Source of the DNA: Rhizophagus clarus
Lineage: Eukaryota > Glomeromycota > Glomeromycetes > Glomerales > Glomeraceae
Length of the DNA: 64,000 nucleotides
Direction of reading: 5' to 3'
NCBI GenBank assembly: GCA_015698045.1
Contig: BLAL01000194.1
Span: 1,674,001-1,738,000, forward strand
A program made the position numbers and the translations under genes. Below are positions 1-12,281 of the stretch, in pieces; the stretch's first letter is position 1; each line of letters begins with the position of its first letter. Under the pieces are notes generated by a model. It was not told the origin of the DNA. It worked only from the letters and a program-made list of their open reading frames with translations, and searched no databases.

Positions 1-2
1 AC

Positions 3-558
3 CAAATTCCAGGGCGCAGCAGAAAAAAATTCTGGAGATCAGTAGCAGAAAATGTTAATAATACTTGTGGATGTAACTATACAGGACAACAATGCCAGAC
101 GAAGTTCAATGGGCTCGTTACTAACTATCATGTGAGTTAAATATTAATAAATAAAAATTTGTGTAATATTAATGACTTTAAAATATTTTAGGATCAATTA
201 TTGGTCATTGCCAATGACCCTAGAGGCGTGAGGAGTCGCCCAGGAGCGGTGTTTTTCGACATAATGAACACCCGCTTCTGGAAAAGACCAGGTAAGAATT
301 CTAATTGCTTTATATTTATTTAGAATTATGTATTCCAATATTATTTAATATGTTTCTAGATGATCAATTTGTACAAGCTTCAATCGGAGTTAGCCAGACT
401 CGAAATCGAAGAAATCAAAGGAATAGAAGATGTATGTAAATTATAAAAAAAATTTAATCAAGTTATAGATTTTTTTATTGATTTTCTTAATCAATTTATA
501 GCCCGAAGCAACAACAATAGCCAGAATACTGTAGATAATAATGATACTATCGATAATG
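3..558 (+). CDS. Myb/SANT-like DNA-binding protein, 5'-truncated by window edge
   Basis: Four exons in one frame: 3-131, 192-291, 360-431 and 502-558, joined by GT-AG introns of 60-70 nt. They encode a helix-rich, basic segment (FWRSVAEN, then GQQCQTKFNGLVTNYH, then FFDIMNTRFWKRP) followed by an Arg/Asn-rich tail (RNRRNQRNRR) and an Asn/Ser-rich stretch. The aromatic spacing fits a Myb/SANT or trihelix-type DNA-binding domain; this is pattern recognition, not a database hit. The 5' end lies outside the window. The last exon could splice to an acceptor at 1110 and end at a TGA at 1146-1148, or join the zipper exons downstream; the sequence does not decide. Two small genes inside transposable elements (33795-34419 and 40424-41048, minus) share both the motif series and the intron positions after the YH and RFW(K/E)RP motifs. 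Confidence 0.6.
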
Positions 559-1209
559 GTAAGTACAAAATTTTTTTCCTTTTTTCACCTATGAAATTTT
601 TCTAAAAATTTTTTCTTTTATTTGATGCTAAACCTTAACTGTTAATAATTTGATACGATAATCAAATAATGCTAAACTTAATAATTTGATACAAAAATAA
701 TGCAAAATCTTAATAATTGATATAATAAAGCCAACATTTAACAAATAAAGTTTTCTTTGTTAATTCGTTATTAATAAAATTTTAAAGTGATGAGAATTTA
801 ATTGTACTTGTGTGACCAACTCAGTGAACTTGCCCCTTAAACATTATTGAATTCTACACATTAAATTACGTCATTTTCTATCATCGATTTTCTCTAGCAC
901 ATTTAAAATTTCCAATTTAGTATGTTTTCCATTCCTATGATGAAAGAAAAAGCTTTTCCTGGTATAATCCTTTAGTCAAATATATTTTATATCTTTGTGA
1001 AATGGATTCATAAAAGGTTCCTTTCTTCATGTTGACATATCAGGCCTGTTTCATATAAATATTTCTCCTTTTCTTAAAACTGTTTCAACTTTTCCTCTCC
1101 TCTCTTATAGGTTTGCATTTCTCTGCATGCAGAGATTATGAGTCATGATTTATTTTCTGAAGTATCGACTACAATTATTTATCTTCTTTATTATATCTTA
1201 TATAGAAAT

Positions 1210-1664
1210 ATGAGCCGTCGCAAGCCTCACAAATCACAGGCCGCAAAGGCAAAATCGGTACATCATTTCAGAACAAAAATATTGAAGAAGAAGCGAAAGG
1301 GAATTTATGAAATAGGTGGGTGAATACTACGGCTTTCCGTACATAGTCTGGCCTGGGTTTAAGCTTCTAAAATGGCTACTGTGAACTCGCCTCTCAGGTT
1401 GATGTTCTTAATGGTCCTGTGAAGCACCTGAATTGTTGAACTGTCGGGTGCCTAGCTTTTGCTTTAACGTGGCTCTCCTGCTGGGTGAGTTGATCATAAC
1501 TGATCCCACCTTCTGCTATTCCTCTTTAATCCCTTCCCTCTGCAGGTTATGTTGAGGCTCTTGAGAAAAGAATCAATCAACTAGAAGAGAAGGTAAAAGC
1601 CTTGGAAGAGGAAAAAGTTCAGCTTTTTTTTGAAAGGAACGAAGCAATATTAAATATAAATTAA
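1210..1664 (+). CDS. Basic region plus leucine zipper gene piece
   Basis: Two exons, about 1206-1315 and 1546-1664, join in frame across a 230-nt GT-AG intron. The first encodes a very basic segment (MSRRKPHKSQAAKAK, later KILKKKRKG). The second encodes a coiled coil beginning YVEALEKRINQLEEK, with leucines at four consecutive heptad positions. The order basic region then zipper resembles a bZIP factor, but the canonical N-x7-R basic signature is not visible, so the class is uncertain. The frame hits TAA at 1662-1664, yet coil-like coding continues in the same frame to a TAG at about 1740 (DARIRALEMDQELTRR), so the TAA may be a nonsense mutation. It may be the 3' part of the gene at 3-558: an acceptor at 1132 is in phase with exon 502-558. 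Confidence 0.45.
1316..1545 (+). other. GC-richer intron, possible snoRNA host
   Basis: This 230-nt intron is clearly richer in G and C than the surrounding DNA. It contains TTGATGT followed by several CTGA boxes, a spacing faintly reminiscent of C/D-box snoRNAs. The boxes are imperfect and no terminal stem was found, so this is only a hint. Confidence 0.15.
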
Positions 1665-1741
1665 AAGGATGCCAGAATCAGGGCTTTGGAAATGGATCAA
1701 GAGCTAACAAGACGTATTGGATTGAGAAAGAAAAGGAATTA

Positions 1742-2562
1742 GGTTTGTTATTAAAGTCTATTATCAAATTATATACTATAATTCTTTATTAAAGTACCTG
1801 ACGAATCCTAACCAATTAATTAATTATCAAATAGCAATCTATCTATGAAAAAATCAAAATTATAAATAAACTTATAATAAATTTCTTATCTTCAAATATA
1901 AGTTGATACTTTTAATTGATAATATAAATGCTAATAAGTGCGAAAAGTGTTTCAATATAATCAACCGATCCCGCAAATAAAGGGAATCATGTATCACATT
2001 CTAAATAAGTTTGTATTACCTAATCATTTGATAACTCGCACGCGAAAACCCAATCAGACTTTTTGAACACTTAATAGGTCTCGCCGAAGGAAATGATAAG
2101 GTTGATTTATATATATTCATTTTCGCTCTTAGATTAAAAAATTTTAATAAATAACTAATAATCAAGTTTATTACTAAGATAGCATAGTAATTTAATTATT
2201 ATTAGAGAAATTGTTGATTTTATAATTTCTTATTTTAGCGTTAACGTAAATAATCTTTAAATCATTAAAATAACAACTGAAATTTCATTTTTTTTTAAAA
2301 ATTCATAAATGTCTTCCGCGGTCTCGTTTTCACCAGTGGACATAGCAAATATTTTGTGTAATGAAGAAATGACTAAAATTTTGGTTAAAATTAACCAATA
2401 AAATTACATTGATCCTCATGCATGATGTAATAAAAATCACTTTGATTACATGCATGTGATATTTAAAAATAGCTAAAATTCGGTTTATTAATGCGTGATT
2501 TTTTTTTTTGTTTATTTTTCAAAAATACATGTCTCTCTTCTTAAAAATATTATATTTGTCTT
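1742..2562. other. AT-rich intergenic DNA
   Basis: No coding signal, repeat unit or RNA gene was recognised in this stretch. Confidence 0.5.
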
Positions 2563-2932
2563 ATATTTTAACACTTTACGGTATTTTCTTTTTCTCTCTT
2601 TTATCCAAGTATACTTTACTTATCTTTTACAATATTAACAATACTTTGGCATATTAGTTTATATATTTGATATAGCCACCAACACGAAGACCATTCGCCA
2701 AAAAACGTATAAGACAAAAAAATAAATAGTGAAGCCAAATATTACTATTTTAACACTTTATGGTATTTTCTTCTTCTCGCTTTTATCCAAGTATACTTTA
2801 CTTATCTTTTACAATATTAACAATACTTTGGCATTTTAGTTTATATATTCGATATAGTCGCCAACACGAAGACCGTTCGCTGAAAAACGTATAAGACAAA
2901 AAAACTACTTTTAAATAAATAGTGAAGCCATT
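2563..2932 (+). repeat. 183-bp unit, two tandem copies
   Basis: Copy 1 (about 2563-2737) and copy 2 (about 2746-2930) share long identical blocks such as TATCCAAGTATACTTTACTT and AACACGAAGACC. They differ by a few substitutions (CCATTCGCC versus CCGTTCGCT) and one short insertion in copy 2. No coding content. Confidence 0.85.
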
Positions 2933-3517
2933 AAGCAGGTATGAAAATGAGATATATGCATATTTTTCATATTTTTTTTGGACTCTACCATATTCGTAAA
3001 GTCTACTGGTTCTGTAGAAGGGATTGGTTATGTACTTTCTTTACAATAGGGTGTAGTTTGAGTCTTTCTTTGTTAGACTGTGGTATTACTTAAGGGAGTT
3101 AGAATGTATTCTTAAATGCTATGTTCAAATTGCTGAATATATTTGAAGCTTTCTTTTGTAATATTTGCTTAGCCCGGAGGAAAATGTTGTGAAATAGGGC
3201 TGGATATTTTATGACATTTTCTGCTGCCAATTACTTTGTCCAGGGTGGCGTCAGTCGTAGCAGCCAGCATTTTTTTTTTATAATATTATGTTTTAAGAAT
3301 TAACACTTTCAAAATTTAAAGAGCTAACATTAAAAATATTATCATTTTTATTTTTTCTCAAAATCCCAGAGATTACCTGCTCTAACCATTATCCCAAGGT
3401 TATGTATTAAATTTAAAATTTAAATATATTTTATAAAGAGTATATTATATTAATCATAATTGTTTTTTTTATATTTTTTATTTTTTTAAATTTACCCTTA
3501 GCGATTGGATCCTACTT
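2933..3517. other. Non-repetitive spacer with a hairpin and T-run
   Basis: 3000-3270 has more balanced composition than its surroundings but no ORF. At about 3219-3270 a CTGCTG/CAGC hairpin is followed directly by a run of Ts, as in some RNA polymerase III transcripts. No family of small RNA was recognised. Confidence 0.25.
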
Positions 3518-3559
3518 ATGTATAGAATAAAAGGAATAAGATGTATTCACTCATCACAT

Positions 3560-3775
3560 GAAAAGAAAAAAAAGAAAAAGGAAAATGTGACCCTCCTTTT
3601 GTTCTCCCTTTGGTTTTTGTTTCTTTTTCCTTTTATTTCTCTTTCTTTGTCTCCCTTTCTTTTCGTTTCATCTTTTTCCATCAATATTCTTTATCATTTC
3701 TTTTTGATCTTGTCTCCTTTTTTCTTTTCGCCTTTGTTTCGTTTCCATTTTGTTTTCATTATTTATCATATCTGA
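3560..3775 (+). repeat. Polypyrimidine low-complexity tract
   Basis: T/C-rich sequence on the plus strand. It gives long hydrophobic Phe/Leu/Ser reading frames that should not be taken as genes. Confidence 0.7.
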
Positions 3776-3888
3776 CCCATCCACTCTATCCACATTGAAT
3801 ATTACTTCACTTCTCAGGTGTTGTTGTTCTGTTAGGTGTGCGCCTTAGTAGACGTTAGTAAACCTGTATAGTGAAAGCGTGATCAGAA

Positions 3889-3980
3889 ACTCTAGGGAGA
3901 AAACTAAAACTAAAACCAAAACTAAACCAAAACTAAAACCAAAACCAAAACCAAAGCTACTAAAACTAAAACCCTAGAGT
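3889..3980. repeat. AAAACY microsatellite between inverted 9-mers
   Basis: About a dozen copies of AAAACY/AAACT units lie between ACTCTAGGG (3889-3897) and CCCTAGAGT (3972-3980), which are perfect reverse complements. Confidence 0.7.
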
Positions 3981-4164
3981 ACTGCATAAGGATCTGCTAG
4001 GAATCGGTACCTAATGTTGAACGGACACCTTTATTTTCTTCTTTATTTTCTTATTATTATTATTGATGTAAATTATTATTATTAATGTAAATTATTATTA
4101 TTAATGTAAATTATTATTATAATGTAATAAATATAAAATCATTTTTTATGATGTAATTTATGAA

Positions 4165-4650
4165 ATTACTATGATGTAGTTATGATATCAAATAAATGTT
4201 ATAATACTTTAGCGATGTTAATTCAATATTAATATAATATTTCTATGATATAGTTATGATGTCGAGTAAATATAAAAACATTTTTGTAATATTAATTTGA
4301 TGTTAATGTGATATCGCTATGATATAGTTACGATATCGAATAAATGTTATAATACTTTGCAATGTTAATTCGATGTTAATATGTTATCTTTACGATATAG
4401 TTACGATATCAAATAAATGTTATAATACTTTGGCAATGTTAATTCGATGTTAATATGTTATCTTTATGATATAGTTACGATATCAAATAAATGTTATAAT
4501 ACTTTTGCAATGCTAATTCGATGTTAATACGTTATTGCTACGATATAGTTACGATATCGAATAAATGTTATATACTTTGGCAATGTTAATTCGATGTTAA
4601 TACGTTATTGCTACGATATAGTTACGATATCAAATAAATGTCGTATAGTG
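4165..4650. repeat. 74-bp tandem array, about 6.7 copies
   Basis: Each unit holds a core like GATATAGTTACGATATCAAA followed by AATGTTATAATACTTTGGCA and ATTCGATGTTAATA. Copies differ mainly at CG/TG/CA positions. The same vocabulary (GATATC, GATGTTAATT) recurs in the larger array at 8930-10545. Confidence 0.85.
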
Positions 4651-4802
4651 ATCGCAGAGATATCAAACCAATCAATATCGAATAAACATAGTTAAGACTA
4701 ACTTAACGACATCGATTTGATTTTTTGTTAAAATATTGTAATGATATCGTAATGACATCGTTATGATATTTATTCAATATCGATTATAAACTTCAAGTTT
4801 CA

Positions 4803-5169
4803 GCAAAGTATTAATAACAACATAATTTGACAGTCTGTAAAGAAAAAAAAAGAGACTTTTAATTAGCGCATTTAGTTAATAAAATAGGATAGTTTAGTAA
4901 ATGTACTTTTAAATTTGTTAATATCTTTAATAAATAAATTGATATTAGTTAATATTAAAGTTAAAACACTGCCTAACTGTAAATTTGCATTAGTACTTTT
5001 GAAAAATTTTGCAGATTTATTTTTGAAAAATTTCGCAGTTTTTTTGTGCTTGCAAATTTACGCAGAAATTCATGAAATTTTTTAGTGCTGCACATCAGCA
5101 TGTTTTCAGATCTGCGCAGAAATGTACTCTGCAGAATTGTGCAGATCTGCAGACTAAAATTTTCCTAAT
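4803..5169 (-). repeat. Dispersed repeat, inverted partner of 45548-45890
   Basis: Read on the minus strand, this block matches 45548-45890 over about 350 bp at roughly 85-90% by eye, including the shared blocks TTAATATTAACTAATATTAA and GCAGATCTG-rich subterminal DNA. It ends at TAGGAAAATTTTAG (minus), probably a transposon terminus of the same family as the element starting near 45557. Confidence 0.7.
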
Positions 5170-6364
5170 GTATTTGTTATTGATTTATATTAACAAAAAT
5201 TAAACCAAATAATATACATAGAAAAAAAATTAGATAATGAAATTAATAAATAACAAAAATATAGAAAATGTTCAGTTTTATTTAAGTAAATAAAGCATCA
5301 CATTTAATATCATCCCAGTTATTATAACATGTTATGATTTCACTTTCTAATATATTTTGATACTAAAAAAAGTTAAATATAAATTAATATAAATCTAAAA
5401 AAATTAATCATCATTTTTAATAATTACCAGGTCTTTTTCAGAATCTAGTTCTGAAGAAATTAAAATATTTGGCTCTGTTATATGTCTCTCTTCTACCTCT
5501 TCTTGCATTATTATGCCAATCATACATTTTCTAAAGATATTGATCATATCATTAATCATTAAATTATATATTATCATATTATTATTTATTTATTGTTTAC
5601 TTTATACTCCTTGACTAAATTTTAATATTTATTTTTACATTAATGACTAATATAATTGCTACCATATTGTTGATAAATTTTTTGTGATACATTTTTCCAA
5701 AAACTTCTCTTATTCTCTTAATAAATGTAATGATATTTATAATTTTGTTATCTTCTTTTGTCAACTAATAAATCTGTTTTTGAAAGGATTCTTGAGATTT
5801 TTGAAAACATTGTATTAATAGTATGTATGTGAAATTTCAAATTTTAATTATTTTAATTTTTTAAAGTGAAAATTAAAATACTTACTTTTATATAAGAATT
5901 TATTATTCTGTCATTTAATAAAAATTCTGATCATGATATCAAGCTGATATCTCTAATATTATATTATCATTAAAAATAAAAATTCTCATTCTTTGAAAAA
6001 TATATACATGATGCATATTACTGCATAAATTAGACAATTGTAACAACAATTATATAGATCAGCAACAATTACAGATCAGATAATTATAAATCCATCACTT
6101 TAATGAATATAAATTATTTTTAGTAAGAAATCTTAACTCAAGTTTAATCAAAATTCAACACAAATTATTCAAAATAATAAAAAATAATGCAAATTTTAAC
6201 TTAAATTCAACTTAAGTTTAATTCAAGTTTAAAGCAAATATAAAGAGTATTAATTATTACATATTATGTATTAAACATAAAATAAAAGTATAAAATAAAA
6301 TAAAAATATCATTCAATTATATTAACAGAATCATCAAGATTAGTTTATCATATAAAAATAAATT
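5170..6364. other. AT-rich spacer with a short minus-strand coding-like fragment
   Basis: Mostly featureless. At about 5400-5525 the minus strand reads an acidic stretch (ISSELDSEKDLVIIKNDD) before a stop. It could be the remnant of a gene tail, but nothing around it supports a gene. Confidence 0.25.
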
Positions 6365-7962
6365 GCTATTTTAAGACTTCTATCCTAAGCCTTTTGATGA
6401 ATTTTAGTTTATTATCTTTTATATTGAAATCTTCTTTATGTTGTTCTAAATATAAAATTACCTTATTATAAAATTTGATAACTTTATTTTTGGTAAAGGA
6501 TTTTTATTCTCTTCCTTTTCTTTTTCATTTAGTAAAATCCTGTTTAGAATTTTTTTATTAAATATTATTTCATTTGTAGGTTCAAACTTATCATATTCAA
6601 TAAACTTTTTAACCATAAATACTTCATTAAAATCAAGTTTGTTTATTAAAACTTAAACTTTTTCTACTTTCTTAAGATGTTCTAATTTAAGTAATATATC
6701 ATAATTTTCATTGTTTTTTACATTGATTTCATCTTCATATTTAGACAAAATATCTACCTTTTTTCAACAATTTGCAATAGTTGTATCTGTGACATTATTC
6801 CATACTTGTAATATGTACTTGATATATTTTTTTATATTGATTTTTATAGATTTAATACCATAATTAGTGAAATTATTGAACGTTTTGACCAGTTTATTTA
6901 AATATAATTTTCAATATTATGCCTAAGAATAGTGGAATTTAAATTAATAAATAAAATATAAAAATAAAATAATATTTAAATCAATTGCATTTCTTACTTA
7001 AAACTATTAATTATACTTTGATTATAAGGTTGAAGGTGAAAAGTGATATTAGAAGAAAGGTACTTAATAGTGATATTTGTTAGATGAATAATTCATAAAA
7101 AATATGTGTTGAGACGTTATTAATAAAAAAAATAATATTTCAATTTTGATGTCTCATTTGATTGTCAAGGTTTTTAAAATACTTATTTCAGATGGAAACT
7201 TATATCCAGCTTTTCTTATTCCAGTAATAATTTACTAGAAGAGTCTTCTTGTTAATGTTTTTAAGTGGTCATAGATTTTCATATTTATGTATGAATAATG
7301 GATGTACCTTTTCAGTTCCAATCAAATTACAAGTAAAAAGAACAGTCACTCAATCTTTTAATTACTTCATTTCAAATATAGCATTATTTGAAATTGTACA
7401 GTTTAGTTTTATCTTCCAAAATAAACTGGTTGCAATTAAAAATATTTTCAGGATTATAATCCTTTAAATTTTGACAAAACTTATTCACATCATATCAATA
7501 TTTTCAAGTAGTATACTTGTTACTTTACCATGTATGTTATACTACTTCAGATTATGTTGTTTTTTAAAATTATCTAATCATCTGTAAGAACCTTTAAATT
7601 TATTTTTCTTAAGTAAAAAAGCAAATTCTAATGCTTTGATTGAAAGTATACTATCAATAATAGTAAGACCATTTTATATAACATTATCTACTCAAATAGT
7701 TAATACTTCTTTAATAACAGGAAAAGCAACTTTTTTTCACATTTTAAACTTACTTGTAATGAATTAAGATCTATAGCAAGTCATCTTTCTCTTTTCTTTA
7801 AAATATTACTTATCATACCTTTATTAACATTATACTGAATAGCTAACTCTTTTTATTTTATAAAAGAAATCATTATTTTTTTTAAACAAATTACTTTCTT
7901 CTGTACTGCAGTAAAAGATTTACGTTTACTAAAAGTTTTATTTGGTTATTTTTTAAATACAA
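6365..7962 (-). pseudogene. Decayed pogo/Tigger-type transposase (CENP-B family)
   Basis: Read on the minus strand with many stops and frameshifts. In order it shows a CENP-B N-terminal helix-turn-helix (about 7960-7740, KRKSFTAVQKKVICLKK), a Tc5-type HTH (about 7700-7545, IKALEFAFLLKKNKFKGSY), the first catalytic block (about 7445-7395), a strand like VTVLFTCNLIGTEKVHPL, a second block LDNQMRHQN near 7130, and a C-terminal helix VWNNVTDTTIANC (about 6830-6765). Pogo DDE enzymes cut DNA as a cut-and-paste transposase. Here the expected first Asp block reads IFNCNQF and the second FINNVSTH, so both catalytic Asp appear lost. The block is nearly free of CG dinucleotides, consistent with old methylation decay. 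The C-terminal 60 residues are still fairly readable. Confidence 0.8.
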
Positions 7963-8339
7963 GTGATATTAAGAAGAAAGAAGTAGAAAAAATAAATAGA
8001 AAAAAGAAGAGAAAAAAGAAAGTAAGGAATGAATATAAATAAGAACTCCATTATCAATTATATAATTTATATAATTACTACATTTAAGAAAGTGATATGT
8101 ATTAATTATCTTATATAAAAATCAAAAAATTTACTTTTTATTGTATCAGAAAAATTTACTCTTCGCTTTAAAATTAAAAAAAATTAAGTATAAAAAAATT
8201 TAGTATAAAAAGGTTTATTTCATATATGCTGATTTTGCAGTATTACTTCATATAATATTATACAACCCATAATTAATAAAATTTAGTTAATCAAGGGTTT
8301 TTTCATATGTTAAAATCTATCCTATATTAATAATCTGTT

Positions 8340-8385
8340 ATACAGTATTCTTCGTTATATTGAGGTTTACTGTAGAAAGTGATGA
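8340..8385 (-). other. Candidate terminal inverted repeat of the pogo element
   Basis: TACAGTATTCTTCGTTATAT begins with TA then CAGT, the usual start of pogo/Tigger ends next to a TA target. It lies about 380 bp upstream of the decayed transposase. The matching end on the other side was not found. Confidence 0.3.
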
Positions 8386-8929
8386 TTGTAGTATAACCAA
8401 AACCCTGAATATAAAGATATCATATTAAGATAACTGTTTTGTATATTTTGGAAATAATTTCTTTAAGTAATATAAGTATAACCATGTACACTTTGGCCAT
8501 TTTGATACTAGTAAATATAGTAGATATCACATCAATTATCACGATAAGGTTCCAATCATTACATTTAGAGGTTGTGTATAACCATATAATTTTTTTATCA
8601 CTTTTACTATTATTAGACTAATTAGATTATTTATTAAAATCTTATAATAATTTTTTTAATTAAGATTTTATTTTACTTTGAAAAATCTTTTAAAAAGCCT
8701 TTTTAATATATTTTATATAACTTTTCATAAATTATTTTTTATTAAATTATAAAAAGACTCTTTTTAAAAAAATTATAATTACTTTACAGAAACTTGGGGT
8801 TTTAAGGCGACATTGATTTGATATTGATTCGAGATATTCACGATATCGTAATTGAAAATTGAATCGACATAGTTAAGTTTGAACTTAAATATGCTGATTT
8901 GATGTTAATTCGATGTTGATTTGTGACGA

Positions 8930-10545
8930 CATCAAATCAACATCAAATCGACACATGATTTAATATATTAATAGCATCATAGTGATATCATTAAAAGTTT
9001 AAAAAATATTAGTTTAATATCAAAACTATATTATACTAACATCAAATCGACATCTCAAAACTATTGTTTCAAATTTTAATTACCTACCCAATGTCAAATC
9101 TACATCATATCGACATCAAATTAACATCTCAAGAATAGTGTTCAAATATTAAGGCATTTGCTCGACATCAAAACTATATTGTTCAAACGTTACGATAACA
9201 TCGCAGAAATTTTATTTAAATTTTAAAATACCTGCCTAACATCGTAACAACATCATACTGACATCAAATTAACATCTCAAAAATATTGTTCAAATATTAA
9301 GACATTTGCTTAACATCAAAACTATATTGTCCAAACATTGAGACAACATCACAGAAATGTTATTTAAATTTTAAAATAGATACTCAATGTTGTAACTACA
9401 TCATACCAACATCAAATCAACACCTCAAGAATATTAAGATATCTGCTCGACATCAAAACTATATTGTGCAAACATTGAAATAACATTGCAGAAATGTTAT
9501 TTAATTTTTAAAATATCTATTCAACATCATAACTACATCATACCAACATCAAATCAACACCTCAAGAATATTAAGATATCTGCTTGACATCAAAACTATA
9601 TTGTGCAAACATTGAGACAACATCACAGAAATGTTATTTAAATTTTAAAATAGATACTCAACGTCGTAACTATATCATACCAACATCAAATTAACACCTC
9701 AAGAATATTAAGACATTTGCTTAACATCAAAACTATATTGTGCAAACATTGAAATAGTATCGCAGAAATGTTATTTAATTTTTAAAATATCTACTCAACA
9801 TCATAACTACATCATACCAATATTAAATTAACACCTCAAGAATATTAAGATATCTGCTTAACATCAAAACTATATTATGTAAACATTGAAATAACATCGC
9901 AGAAATGTTATTTAATTTTTAAAATATCTACTCAACATCGTAACTACATCATACCAACATCAAATCAACACTTCAAGAATATTAAGATATCTGCTTGACA
10001 TCAAAACTATATTGTATAAACATTGAAATAACATCACAGAAATGTTATTTAATTTTTAAAATATCTATTCAACGTTGTAACTACATCATACCAACATCAA
10101 ATCAACACCTCAAGAATATTAAGATATCTGCTCGACATCAAAACTATATTGTGAAACATTGAAATAACATCGCAGAAATGTTATTTAATTTTTAAAATAT
10201 CTATTCAACGTCGTAACTACATTATACCAACATCAAATCAACACTTCAGGAATATTGTTTCAAATATTAAAATATCTGTTCAACATCAAACCTATATTGT
10301 GCGAACATTGAGACAACATCGCAGAAACATTATTTCAAATTTAATATATCTACCCAATATCAAAACTACATTGTACCAATATCAAATTAATATCTCAAGA
10401 ATATAGTTTTTAAGTATTAAACGTCTGCTCGATATCAAAATTATATTGTGCAAACACTGAGACAATATCATAAGGATATTATTTTAAAATTAAAATATCT
10501 ATTAAATGTCAAAACTATATTGTACCAATATTTTGTTTTCAATAT
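8930..10545. repeat. 139-bp tandem array, about 11 copies
   Basis: Units contain AACTACATCATACCAACATC, then ATCAACACCTCAAGAATATT, then CATCAAAACTATATTGTGCA and CGCAGAAATGTTATTT. Successive copies start near 9243, 9386, 9530 and so on. The first and last copies are diverged. Variation is dominated by CG/CA/TG changes. No ORF runs through the array. Confidence 0.85.
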
Positions 10546-12008
10546 AAAAATTGTATTGTATTGACGAATCGATAGTAATACGGTTTAATTAATACATTTT
10601 GCTATAGAATAAATGTTATTATGAAGAATAAATATTATAAAGAATAAAATATTATGAAAAATAAAATATTAAGTACAAAGTATTATAAAGAATAAAATAT
10701 ATGGTAGATGCTAATAAATCGAAAGGACAACTTTAGAAACCATCGATAGTAAACTTCTATAATGTATCTGATATTGCAGTAGTATACTGCAAAGAAATCA
10801 AGAAAGTCCTACCAAACGGAATATTTGGAAAATGATGTTAATTATCATCACAATGTTTTAGCTTGCTAATTAATGATTCTGAAATTTTACCTATCACATT
10901 GGCTATATCATATCGGCATTAGAAACAATCATTCATCATCTTTCAATGACATACTGTACCCACATTTTTGACTCCAATGATCATTTTTCGTTTAATCAAC
11001 TTCTTACTCACATGGAACTAAATATAGTATTATTTTTGCCATTGATATCATAGAAATACTATATACAAAGCAATGTAACAATTAATCATAATACATTAGC
11101 GTTTGATATACCTCATTGCCTATCTGGACCAAATATTTTTCTTATTTTACGTGACGTTATCACAATTTCTTTTTCATCTTTTTCACAAAGAATTGGTCAG
11201 AAATTACGTACTAATCACATATTTTAAAACACTCATCAATGACTATATGCACAAACTTGATTTGACCGTTGAAACCTTACCATGACTAATAATCATATTA
11301 TATAAAGATTCTTGGTTACTTTAATCTATACTTTCGTGTAAAAGGATTTTAGCCAGGCTAGAATCCATGCGGTATCCAAGTTTTTACTGTAATTATATTT
11401 TTTCAACGTTTCTCTGTATAATAGATAAAGAATTGTTTAATAAAATCAAGTTATGTTTTAAGTCTAGTCAGTGCCTTGGTATAACAAAGTCATGATTAAT
11501 AATGACAACAGAAAACCTAATTTAATTCACAATAAACATCAGAAGCTACATTCTGTAACAATCTCTGACAAGTTTGCAAAAACAAAACACAAAAAATATG
11601 ATTACTGTGACCCAAATAAATTAAGACTTATCTAAATATAACAAATCTTTAGTTGTGTTATTACCGAAATTTGTAATAAGCAAAATATATATAAAAAAAA
11701 ATTTGAATCTGATATAAACAATCACTTACGTTCTTCATTGATAAAATGGAGATAGTTTTCTTTTTTGGTTGTAACCATGCACTTCTAAATAACCTAGAAA
11801 CAAAGTTCTTTTGAACCCTTTCTGCACGTACTACTTGACATGTCTTAGGATGTGTCAGAGCTTATATAATTTATTTCTTATTTGAATTGCCTCGAGATGG
11901 GTAATAAATTCAGACAGAAATGTAAAGACTAGAGAGAATAATATACAAATATGAAACAAGTTTCCTGAAGACAAAAAAGAAATAGTAAATCAAAGAAAAC
12001 GTGTCTTT
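10546..12008. other. AT-rich spacer, no gene recognised
   Basis: Slightly less repetitive than its surroundings, with short open stretches near 11100-11290 that I cannot tie to a family. A TATATAA-type box lies near 11866. Confidence 0.3.
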
Positions 12009-12281
12009 ATGATTATAAACTATGGAAGAGAAATTTTTATTTTTTGCGGAACTTGTTTATCTATTATATGCTACAATAATAGTCTTGATTGGACAATCAG
12101 GATGGTGACACATGATGGTTTAATTTCTTCTTCACAGATTCACGGTCATTTTGACAGATATTTAGATAAGCAGGTTTCGTCTTCTTGTTCTCCCAAATGT
12201 GACAAATGTGAAAAGAGATGGGTTTTATTTTACTTTAGGATTAGAAAGTTCAAATCATACGTTTTTATTAAAAAAAACTAA
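12009..12281 (+). CDS. Small unrecognised ORF (90 aa)
   Basis: ATG-initiated frame of 90 codons with balanced composition and a Cys cluster, CSPKCDKCEKR, at about residues 60-70. No family is recognised and no intron or neighbour supports it. In DNA this AT-rich an ORF of this length can be accidental. Confidence 0.2.
   Translation: MIINYGREIFIFCGTCLSIICYNNSLDWTIRMVTHDGLISSSQIHGHFDRYLDKQVSSSCSPKCDKCEKRWVLFYFRIRKFKSYVFIKKN

Noticed and set aside
3889-3980. Telomere-like repeat (AAAACY, CCCTAG)
   Set aside because: Units are irregular and not the fungal TTAGGG repeat; the CCCTAGAG occurs only once, as an arm of a hairpin.
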